Assembly: GCA_021325365.1 (NCBI GenBank)
Contig: JAJPHF010000138.1
Span: forward strand, 1 to 22,700
DNA length: 22,700 nt
From: Pseudomonadota bacterium
GTDB lineage: Bacteria; Chloroflexota; UBA6077; JAJPHF01
Reading direction: 5' to 3'
Positions 14,936 through 20,954 of the stretch are shown piece by piece (the first letter of the stretch is position 1; each line of letters begins with the position of its first letter). The translations under genes and the position numbers were made by a program. Under the pieces are notes generated by a model that was not told the DNA's origin, ran no database searches, and saw only the letters and a program-made list of their open reading frames with translations.

Positions 14936-15223
14936 GTGGCGAACGGGCCGATCGACAACCGGACAACGCGACGGCTGCTGTCTGGTCTGTCGCACGCGGC
15001 CAACACCCACGAAGCGGTCCTGGCAGTCCTGCCGCTCGGGGAGCCGCTCGCCTACGACGCGGCCCACCACGCGCTCATGGGCGAGATGCTCGCCCGAGTG
15101 GACACCAACTGCCTGACTTACGAGCTTGACGGCGGCCTGGCCAGCCTGTTGGTCTACCGAGTCCTGGCCGCCAGGGCCCTGGAGACGGCGATCCGCCGCG
15201 GCGAGCTGACGCTCCTGGGGTAA
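14936..15223 (+). CDS. 95-aa protein of unknown function
   Basis: The frame from a GTG at 14936 to TAA at 15221-15223 uses GC-ending codons throughout and encodes a mostly helical, soluble protein (THEAVLAVLPLGEPLAYDAA, then GGLASLLVYRVLAARALETA). The GTG is the only usable start, because the frame is closed at 14855, and it lacks a ribosome site. A well-placed AGGAGG (14826-14831) instead serves an ATG at 14841 in another frame. The start is therefore uncertain, and a frameshift near 14936 could join the two frames. I do not recognise a family. It lies 340 bp before kimA, same strand. Confidence 0.55.
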   Translation: MANGPIDNRTTRRLLSGLSHAANTHEAVLAVLPLGEPLAYDAAHHALMGEMLARVDTNCLTYELDGGLASLLVYRVLAARALETAIRRGELTLLG

Positions 15224-15404
15224 CGCCCGTCGCGCCGCGCGCTGGGCCGTACCCGGCGGCACATTTCCCCGCAGCTCAACGAACCGCCCCCGGCGCTCAA
15301 TCTAGGTACATTACGGTGCAGCCGACGGTCGGGCCGAACCGGCGAAGTCAGCACGTTGCTGTCCCTGCTGAGCGCCATCGTGACCGGCCAGCTTGCCGCG
15401 GGTC
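15224..15404. other. Upstream part of the kimA control region
   Basis: The first half of the 340-bp non-coding stretch before kimA. I see no ORF, no terminator-grade hairpin and no recognisable riboswitch. The second half (15405-15563) holds the tandem operator, flanking repeats and a possible -10 element, listed separately. Confidence 0.4.
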
Positions 15405-15481
15405 CACGGTCGCAGCGGCGCGGCGGCGGAACAGCGGGAGCACGAAAATGTTGAGCAAATGTTGAGCGGTCACGGTCGCAG
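15405..15481. repeat. CACGGTCGCAG direct repeats flanking the operator
   Basis: CACGGTCGCAG occurs at 15405-15415 and again at 15471-15481, 66 bp apart, on either side of the tandem operator. The distance equals six 11-bp units, so both copies face the same side of the helix as the operator repeats. It may be chance in GC-rich DNA. Confidence 0.35.
15446..15467 (+). promoter_or_regulatory. Tandem 11-bp operator upstream of kimA
   Basis: AAATGTTGAGC is present twice with no gap (15446-15456 and 15457-15467). One helical turn per repeat, read as a 7-base TGTTGAG core plus 4-base spacer, is the layout bound by OmpR/PhoB/KdpE-type winged-helix response regulators. It ends 97 bp before the kimA ATG. 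The same element, in degenerate form, occurs before the receiver gene that leads into kdp. Confidence 0.6.
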
Positions 15482-15498
15482 GCCCCGCGTGGCCAGCG

Positions 15499-15504
15499 GA
15501 TAAT
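15499..15504 (+). promoter_or_regulatory. Possible -10 element of kimA
   Basis: GATAAT matches 5 of 6 bases of the -10 consensus in otherwise GC-rich DNA, and no -35 hexamer lies at the right distance. With a start near 15511 the tandem operator would cover about -65 to -44, a position typical for an activator. This is a tentative reading. Confidence 0.4.
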
Positions 15505-15563
15505 TCTAAACTGGCCGTACTTTCAGGCGTTTCGGCCCAATCTGGACATCGGCGAGGCAGCGG

Positions 15564-17705
15564 ATGGCTGAGGACCAGGACCAGACCTCGCAGCGCCGCG
15601 GTCCGGCGCTCACGCCCTCGACGCCGGAGCTGGAGTGGCGCGAGATCGTGCGCGGCCCCCGTCCAGGCGACGTACACGTGCGGATCGGCACCCACCGGGC
15701 GTTCCGTCGGCAGCCCGGCGGCTTCCTGGCCCCCCGGCCGGAGGCGCTGGAGCCGCAGGGCGGCCTGGGACGGCTGTGGCACCTGCTGCGGCGCGCGCTC
15801 GTCGGCGCCCCGATCGCGACCGCCCAGGAGATGCAAGAGCGCCTCAACAAGATCAGGGCGCTCGCGGTGTTCTCCTCCGACGCGCTCTCCTCCGTGGCCT
15901 ACGGTCCCGAGGAAACGATGCGGGTGCTGGTCCTGGCGGGAGGCGGCGCGCTCGCGCTGACGATGCCCATCTCCATCGCGATCGTGGTCCTGCTGGCGAT
16001 TGTCGTCATCTCCTATCAACAGACGATTCGGGCCTATCCCTCGGGCGGTGGCTCCTACATCGTCGCCAACGACAATCTCGGCCGCATCCCGGGTCTCGTC
16101 GCCGCCGCCTCGCTGTTGATCGACTATGTGCTGACGGTATCGGTGTCGATCGCCTCCGGGGCCGATGCCCTGGTCTCGGCCTTCGACGCGCTCCTGCCGT
16201 TCAAGCTGGTGCTGACCATCGCCGCCGTCCTGTTGATCATGCTCGCCAATCTGCGCGGGATCCGCGAGTCCGGCACGATCTTCGCGCTGCCCACCTACGT
16301 GTTCATCGCCAGCATCCTCGGGCTCGTCGCCGTCGGGGCGTTCCGCGCCGTCACCGGGCAGTTGATACCGGTGCCGCCGACCCAGCCCGTCGTGGCCGCT
16401 CAGCCGCTCACGCTCTTCCTGCTGCTGTCGGCGTTCGCCCAGGGCTGTTCTGCCATGACGGGAGTCGAGGCGGTGTCCAACGGCGTGCCCGCCTTCAAAC
16501 CACCCGAGTCCCGCAATGCCCGGATCACCCTGATCTGGATGGGCACGCTGCTCGGGACGATGGTGCTCGGCGTCGGCTTCCTGGCCAGCCATCTGGCGAT
16601 CGTGCCCGATCCCACCGAGGCGGAGACGGTGGTGAGCCAAATTGCCCGCGCCACCATCGGCGACGGGCTGTTCTACTACGTGCTGCAGTTTGCCACGGCG
16701 CTGATTCTCGTCTTGGCGGCAAACACGAGCTTCGCCGACTTTCCCCGGCTCGCCTCGATCCTGGCGCGCGACCGGTTCATGCCCAGCCAGTTCGCCTTCC
16801 GCGGGGATCGGCTGGCCTTCACCACCGGCATCGTGGCCCTCGCCCTACTCGCGATCGCCCTGCTCGTCGGGTTCCGGGGGAGCGTGAACGCGCTGATCCC
16901 CCTCTACGCGGTGGGTGTGTTCAGCTCCTTTACCCTGTCCCAGGCGGGGATGGTGATGCACTGGCGGCGCCTGGGCGGCCCGGGTGCCCAGCGCAGCATG
17001 GTGATCAACGGCGTCGGGGCGGTCGCCACGGGGATCGTGACGCTCGTGATCGCGGTGACGAAGTTCGAACACGGGGCCTGGATGGTCATCATCCTGATCC
17101 CCATCCTCATCGCGCTCTTCCTCGCGATTCACCGCCACTACCAGCGGGCTCAGGAGCAGCTCCAGGCCGAGACGCCGATCCGGCCCGAGGCGGTCCACTT
17201 GCGGGTGATCGTGCCCGTCTCGGGCCTGAACGTGCCGGCGCGGCAGGCGCTCGCCCTGGCGCGCGCCATCTGCGAGCACCCGGCCGCGCTCTACGTCGCG
17301 CAGACGACCGAGGACGGCGACAAGCTGCGCCGGGAGTGGCACGCGGAGCAGGTGCCGGTGCCACTGGCGATCATCGAGTCCCCCTACCGCTCGTTGGTCG
17401 GGCCGATCCTCGCGTACATCGATGCCGTGCGTCAGGCGCATCCGAAGGACACGCTCATGGTCATCCTGCCGGAGTTCGTGCCCTCTCACTGGTGGGAGCA
17501 CTTCCTCCACAACCAGACCGCGTTCCGCCTGAAGGCGGCGCTGCTCTTCCGGCCCGGCGTGACGGTGACGAGCGTGCCCTACCTGCTGCGGCCAGCCGGC
17601 GTGGCCAGCGAGAACGGCGGCACGCCCACACCAGCCGGCGCTGCTGCGGCGCCTGAGCCGGTCGCGCCAACGCCCCCCCGAGACCCAGCCCGCGAGCGCG
17701 ACTAG
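15564..17705 (+). CDS. kimA: KimA-type potassium importer (APC superfamily)
   Basis: The 713-aa protein is an APC-superfamily transporter with about twelve helices (about 120-525) and a C-terminal cytoplasmic domain (about 540-680). It closely follows Bacillus KimA, a proton-coupled high-affinity K+ importer. SSDALSSVAY gives D106 and Y113, and DYVLTVSVS gives D187, Y188, T191 and S195. T299 (AMTGVEAVSNG) and Y448 (LIPLYAVG) match the remaining K+/H+ positions as I remember them from the KimA structure. The soluble end carries PEFVPSHWWEHFLHNQ and RLKAALLFRPGV, also KimA-like. The N-terminus is about 70 residues longer than in Bacillus and the tail is Pro/Ala-rich. It stands alone with its own control region, upstream of kdp. 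An amino acid permease is the less likely alternative. Confidence 0.85.
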   Translation: MAEDQDQTSQRRGPALTPSTPELEWREIVRGPRPGDVHVRIGTHRAFRRQPGGFLAPRPEALEPQGGLGRLWHLLRRALVGAPIATAQEMQERLNKIRALAVFSSDALSSVAYGPEETMRVLVLAGGGALALTMPISIAIVVLLAIVVISYQQTIRAYPSGGGSYIVANDNLGRIPGLVAAASLLIDYVLTVSVSIASGADALVSAFDALLPFKLVLTIAAVLLIMLANLRGIRESGTIFALPTYVFIASILGLVAVGAFRAVTGQLIPVPPTQPVVAAQPLTLFLLLSAFAQGCSAMTGVEAVSNGVPAFKPPESRNARITLIWMGTLLGTMVLGVGFLASHLAIVPDPTEAETVVSQIARATIGDGLFYYVLQFATALILVLAANTSFADFPRLASILARDRFMPSQFAFRGDRLAFTTGIVALALLAIALLVGFRGSVNALIPLYAVGVFSSFTLSQAGMVMHWRRLGGPGAQRSMVINGVGAVATGIVTLVIAVTKFEHGAWMVIILIPILIALFLAIHRHYQRAQEQLQAETPIRPEAVHLRVIVPVSGLNVPARQALALARAICEHPAALYVAQTTEDGDKLRREWHAEQVPVPLAIIESPYRSLVGPILAYIDAVRQAHPKDTLMVILPEFVPSHWWEHFLHNQTAFRLKAALLFRPGVTVTSVPYLLRPAGVASENGGTPTPAGAAAAPEPVAPTPPRDPARERD

Positions 17706-17891
17706 CGCGCAACCCGACGACTCCTCGCCTGGCCCCGAGCCTGGGGCGCGTGCCCTCCAGAAGCTGACGCAGGCCCCCAGGCCGCACCGCCTTCTCCTCC
17801 CATCGCGTCCCCGCGGGACAGGCTGCGCTCCGCCGTCGCGGGAGCTCTAGCCGGCCCGCTCAAGATGACGGTCACTTCCTGCCCTGCCCCC
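17706..17891. other. Non-coding stretch after kimA
   Basis: The first part of the 301-bp gap between kimA and the response regulator. Only short stems are seen (for example GCCCC/GGGGC at 17732-17747). No ORF or RNA gene is supported. The gap continues with the second operator and the response-regulator leader, in which TTGACC at 17929-17934 could be a -35 box but lacks a -10 partner. Confidence 0.4.
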
Positions 17892-17913
17892 CAATGTTGA
17901 GCAAACGTTGATT
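17892..17913 (+). promoter_or_regulatory. Second, degenerate copy of the tandem operator
   Basis: CAATGTTGAGC followed directly by AAACGTTGATT repeats the kimA operator with 17 of 22 bases identical, including an unbroken run of 13 (AATGTTGAGCAAA). Its TGTTGA...CGTTGA core ends 96 bp before the chosen ATG of the response regulator, almost the same distance as at kimA. A shared regulator is the simplest reading. Confidence 0.6.
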
Positions 17914-18006
17914 CGCCCGGCTGGGCCGTTGACCCGGTGTTTAGCGGTCGTGCCCGAGAATCAAGGGAGCGCTGTGGGAACCGCGCCGGGGCCGCTGGAG
18001 GCGAGC

Positions 18007-18450
18007 ATGAGGACAGGTATTCATGAGCCGGCGGGCGACGTAGCGGATCGGCCAGCGGTTGGGACGCCGCGCAAGTACCAGCGCGTGTTGGTCGTCGACG
18101 ACGCGCCTATCTTTCGGAGCGTCATCGCCCGCAATCTCGCGTCGCGCGGCTACGCGGTCCGTCAGGCGGAGAACGCGGCGGCCGCGCTGGCGGCGCTGGC
18201 CGACGAGGCGCCCGATCTGCTGCTGCTCGACATCAACCTGCCGGATCGCACGGGATGGGACGTGCTCCGTGACCTGGCCGCCACCGGGCGGCAGGTGCCG
18301 ACCGTGGTGCTGTCAGCCGTGCGGGTGAGCCCGGAACGGCTCGCCGAGTTCCGGCCGCTCGCCTACTTACCCAAGCCGTTCCCCATCGAGGCATTGATTC
18401 GCCTGCTGGACAACGGCACGGCGGCGGCGGTCGAGAGCGCTCCGGACTGA
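18007..18450 (+). CDS. Stand-alone receiver-domain response regulator
   Basis: The 147-aa protein is a CheY-like receiver with no output domain. The acidic pair is D31-D32 in VVDDAP, the phosphoacceptor is D75 in LLLLDINLPD, the switch serine is S103 in VVLSAV, and the lysine is K123 in YLPKPF. A 24-residue disordered N-terminus precedes it. I chose ATG 18007, with GGAGG 5 bp upstream; the frame is open back to a TTG at 17908, but that lies inside the operator. A histidine kinase is not in the window. Its position between two potassium systems suggests a role in K+ control, perhaps as a phosphate sink or protein-binding regulator, but it cannot bind the operator through a known DNA-binding domain. 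Confidence 0.85.
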   Translation: MRTGIHEPAGDVADRPAVGTPRKYQRVLVVDDAPIFRSVIARNLASRGYAVRQAENAAAALAALADEAPDLLLLDINLPDRTGWDVLRDLAATGRQVPTVVLSAVRVSPERLAEFRPLAYLPKPFPIEALIRLLDNGTAAAVESAPD

Positions 18451-18560
18451 GGTCGCGGGCTAGCCGGTCATTCACCGGACGGTTACCCGGCAAGACCCCC
18501 ATAGCAACCCTGCGGTGCAAGTGTGATGGTGCACCGTCGGCATTGGGAAAGGAGGCGCTC
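18451..18560 (+). promoter_or_regulatory. Leader of the kdp genes with two small hairpins
   Basis: This 110-bp gap holds CCGGT/ACCGG (18464-18478), which may end the response-regulator transcript, and CGGTGCA (18513-18519) paired with TGCACCG (18530-18536) around a 10-base loop. The second stem lies just ahead of the strong AAAGGAGG site of the 33-aa ORF. It could be a structured leader RNA or an operator. It does not match a riboswitch class I can recognise. Confidence 0.4.
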
Positions 18561-18662
18561 ATGGGCGACGTGGTGTTCCTGGCGATCACGCTCGCCTTCT
18601 TCGTGGTCTCGTTGGCGTACGCGGCCTACTGCGACCAGTTGATGCCGCGTGCTGGGGCCTGA
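18561..18662 (+). CDS. 33-aa single-helix membrane peptide upstream of KdpF
   Basis: An AAAGGAGG ribosome site 6 bp before the ATG, the best in the window, opens a 33-codon frame. Residues 4-23 form one membrane helix (VVFLAITLAFFVVSLAYAAY), followed by CDQLMPR on what is probably the cytoplasmic side. Its stop is 23 bp before kdpF. As I remember, short peptides of this design, ending in a C-D-[RQ]-[LI] motif, also precede kdpF in actinobacteria, but none has an established function to my knowledge. It may be an extra small subunit of the Kdp complex. Confidence 0.75.
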   Translation: MGDVVFLAITLAFFVVSLAYAAYCDQLMPRAGA

Positions 18663-18685
18663 CGGTTCGACAACGGGGGATAGCC

Positions 18686-18775
18686 ATGGAGCTGGAGTAT
18701 GTGGTCGGGGGGCTGGTGAGCCTGGCGGTGCTCGTCTACCTCACTTACGCCCTCCTGTACCCGGAGCGGTTCTGA
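18686..18775 (+). CDS. kdpF: KdpF, small subunit of the Kdp potassium pump
   Basis: The 29-aa peptide is one membrane helix with the ending LVYLTYALLYPERF. It has the same length and the same Y-L-x-Y-A-L pattern as Escherichia coli KdpF, which stabilises the KdpABC complex in the membrane. GGGGGA lies 5 bp before the ATG. It is followed by 69 bp before the 122-aa ORF and then kdpA, so the usual kdpF-kdpA order is broken by one extra gene. Confidence 0.9.
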   Translation: MELEYVVGGLVSLAVLVYLTYALLYPERF

Positions 18776-18844
18776 TGCCGCCGCGGGGCCACTGGACGGA
18801 AGCGCCCGGCGCTCGGGTCGAGCGCCGGCGATGACGGTGCAACG

Positions 18845-19213
18845 ATGAAGAATCTCAAGACGACGGTATCGCAGCGCGCGGCCGCGCCGCTCACCCCCGA
18901 CGAGGCGGCGCTGGCGGCGGAGGTAGCGCGCGAGCTGCTCACGCAGCCGGAGGCGGGCGTCACGCGCATCTCGTACGTCGGGCTGCCGGAGCGCCAGGCG
19001 GTGCAGCTCGTCATCGACGCGCGCTACGACGGCTTGCAGGCGCAGACCGCGCGGGGCGCGGCCGGACGGGTGAGCGTCACCCTGACCGCGCCCGCCACGG
19101 CCGCGGCAGCCGCGGCGCCCGCGGCCGTGGCGGGCGCGTGGCAGCGCGCCTGGACGCGGCTGTGGGCCAGCGGCCAGCGCGTCACCTGCCTGCTAGGGCG
19201 GAGAACGACATGA
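18845..19213 (+). CDS. 122-aa Kdp-associated protein of unknown function
   Basis: The frame from ATG 18845 ends in a TGA that shares ATGA with the kdpA start, so translation of the two is probably coupled. Residues 16-35 are an acidic helix (LTPDEAALAAEVARELLTQP). A small beta-rich part follows (VTRISYVGLPERQAVQLVID), then an Ala-rich segment encoded by a long inverted repeat, and an amphipathic Trp-containing end (WQRAWTRLWASGQRV). There is no clear membrane helix or signal. The ribosome site is weak. I know of no Kdp subunit like it. It may be a lineage-specific accessory or regulator of the pump, or its frame may mainly serve to carry the RNA hairpin. Confidence 0.6.
   Translation: MKNLKTTVSQRAAAPLTPDEAALAAEVARELLTQPEAGVTRISYVGLPERQAVQLVIDARYDGLQAQTARGAAGRVSVTLTAPATAAAAAAPAAVAGAWQRAWTRLWASGQRVTCLLGRRTT
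19087..19138 (+). repeat. 20-bp perfect inverted repeat before kdpA
   Basis: Bases 19087-19106 and 19119-19138 are exact reverse complements around a 12-base loop. Nearly every pair is G-C. The hairpin lies inside the Ala-rich codons of the 122-aa gene and ends 72 bp before the kdpA ATG. In RNA it would be extremely stable and could slow ribosomes or polymerase or protect the downstream message. GC-rich Ala codons favour such repeats, but 20 perfect pairs is striking. Confidence 0.6.
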
Positions 19214-20940
19214 CGACTACCGGCATTCTGGAGATCGTCCTCTTCCTGGGCGTGCTGCTCGCGCTGACCAAACCGCTGGGCGCGTACATGGCCCGGGTCT
19301 ACCAGGGCGAGCGGACCTTCCTTGCTCCCCTGCTCGGGCCGGTCGAGCGGCTGTGCTACCGCGTCTGCGGCGTGAACGCGGCGGCCGAGCAAGGCTGGAA
19401 GAGCTACACCGCCGCCATGCTGCTGTTCAACCTGGCCGCCCTGCTGCTGCTGTTCCTGCTACAGCGGACGCAGGCGTTCCTGCCGTTCAACCCCCAGGGG
19501 CAGCCAAACGTGCCACCCGATCTGGCCTGGAACACGGCGGTCAGCTTTACCACGAACACCAACTGGCAGAACTACGCGGGCGAGACCACGCTATCGTACC
19601 TCGTCCAGATGGCCGGCCTCACCGTCCACAACTTCGTGTCCGCGGCGACGGGCATGGCTATCGCCGTCGCGCTGATCCGCGGGCTGGCCCGCCGCAGCGC
19701 GCAGTCGATCGGCAACTTCTGGGTCGACCTCGTCCGTAGCACGCTCTACATCCTGTTGCCGATCTCGATCGTCGGCGCCGTGGTGCTCGTGGCGCTGGGC
19801 ATTCCCCAGAACCTAAATGGCTATACCGACGCCACGACCCTGGAGGGGCTGAGCCAGACCATCGCCCAGGGGCCGGTGGCGAGCCAGGAGATCATCAAGG
19901 AGCTGGGGACCAACGGGGGCGGCTTCTTCAACGCCAACTCGGCGCATCCGTTCGAGAATCCCACGCCGCTCACCAACTTCATCACGAACCTCGCGCTCAT
20001 CCTGATCCCCGCGGGGCTGCTCTACACCTTTGGCCGGATGGTGGGCAGCACGCGCCAGGGCTGGGTGCTCTGGGCCGTGTCGGCCGTCATCCTGGTGCTG
20101 GGCCTCGCGGTCGCGCTGCCGGTCGAGCAGGCGGGCAACCCGCTCCTCACACAGCTTGGCGTCGACCAGGTGCCCTCGGCGCTCCAGGCGGGCGGCAACT
20201 TCGAGGGCAAGGAGGTCCGCAACGGCATCGCCGCCTCAGTGCTCTGGGCGGTGACTACCACGGCCACCTCCTGTGGCGCGATCAACGCCTGGCACGATAG
20301 CTTCCTGCCGGTCGCGGGCATGATCCCGCTCATCAATCTCAAGCTCGGCGAGATCGTGTTCGGGGGCGTGGGTGCGGGGCTCTACGGTCTGTTGATCTAC
20401 GCCATCCTGGCCGTGTTCATCGCCGGCCTGATGGTGGGGCGCACGCCGGAGTACCTCGGCAAGAAGATCGAGTCTTTCGAGATCAAGATGGCCATGCTGG
20501 TCACCTTCGTGCTCGCGCTCAGCGTGCTCGGCTTCAGCGCGCTGTCGGCGAGCGGCGACTGGGGCACGGCACCGCTCGGCAACCCGGGGCCCCACGGGCT
20601 CTCGGAGATCCTGTACGCCTTCGCCTCGACTACCGGCAACAACGGCTCGGCGTTCGGCGGGCTCTCCGGCAACACCCTGTACTACAACACCACGCTTGGG
20701 CTGGCGATGCTGATCGGGCGGTTCTTGATGATCGTGCCGATCCTCGCCGTGGCCGGCTCGATGGCCCGCAAGCGCCGCGTGCCCCCCAGCCTGGGCACCT
20801 TCCCCACGACCGGCCCCGTCTGGGTGGGGCTGCTGACGGGCACGGTCCTGATCGTCGGCGCCCTGACCTACTTCCCGGCGCTGTCGCTCGGCCCGATCAT
20901 CGAGCAGCTCTTGCTGAACGTCGGCAAGACGTTCTCGTAA
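19210..20940 (+). CDS. kdpA: Potassium-transporting ATPase subunit A
   Basis: The 576-aa protein is the K+-selective channel-like subunit of the Kdp pump, with the usual ten-helix SKT (superfamily of K+ transporters) fold. Its four selectivity-filter loops are TNTNWQN (115-121), GTNGGGFF (233-240), TSCGAIN (353-359) and [10 protein letters not shown] (475-484). [20 protein letters not shown] is nearly invariant in the family. GGAG (19200-19203) lies 6 bp before the ATG, which overlaps the stop of the 122-aa gene. kdpB follows after 14 bp. Length and motifs are intact, so it should be functional. It works with KdpB, KdpC and KdpF in the cytoplasmic membrane, usually when external K+ is scarce. 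Confidence 0.97.
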   Translation: MTTTGILEIVLFLGVLLALTKPLGAYMARVYQGERTFLAPLLGPVERLCYRVCGVNAAAEQGWKSYTAAMLLFNLAALLLLFLLQRTQAFLPFNPQGQPNVPPDLAWNTAVSFTTNTNWQNYAGETTLSYLVQMAGLTVHNFVSAATGMAIAVALIRGLARRSAQSIGNFWVDLVRSTLYILLPISIVGAVVLVALGIPQNLNGYTDATTLEGLSQTIAQGPVASQEIIKELGTNGGGFFNANSAHPFENPTPLTNFITNLALILIPAGLLYTFGRMVGSTRQGWVLWAVSAVILVLGLAVALPVEQAGNPLLTQLGVDQVPSALQAGGNFEGKEVRNGIAASVLWAVTTTATSCGAINAWHDSFLPVAGMIPLINLKLGEIVFGGVGAGLYGLLIYAILAVFIAGLMVGRTPEYLGKKIESFEIKMAMLVTFVLALSVLGFSALSASGDWGTAPLGNPGPHGLSEILYAFASTTGNNGSAFGGLSGNTLYYNTTLGLAMLIGRFLMIVPILAVAGSMARKRRVPPSLGTFPTTGPVWVGLLTGTVLIVGALTYFPALSLGPIIEQLLLNVGKTFS

Positions 20941-20954
20941 CGGAGGCGGAGGCC

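Noticed and set aside
15224..15563. c-di-AMP (ydaO-type) riboswitch before kimA
   Set aside because: A KimA gene makes this likely a priori, but I cannot find the class's conserved core or its pseudo-twofold layout. A covariance-model search would settle it.
15348..16640. 430-codon minus-strand frame opposite kimA
   Set aside because: The translation is composed of Arg/Gly/His/Asp-rich noise with no domain, while the plus strand encodes conserved KimA motifs.
17929..17961. TTGACC plus GAGAAT as promoter of the response regulator
   Set aside because: The spacing is about 21 bp, too long for a vegetative promoter.
17908..18006. N-terminal extension of the response regulator from a TTG at 17908
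   Set aside because: The TTG lies inside the operator repeat, the extra residues are low-complexity, and the ATG at 18007 has GGAGG at good spacing.
18775..18834. 19-aa ORF overlapping the kdpF stop (TGATG)
   Set aside because: It is Arg/Pro-rich without helix or motif, and the overlap alone is weak evidence. A reinitiation role cannot be excluded.
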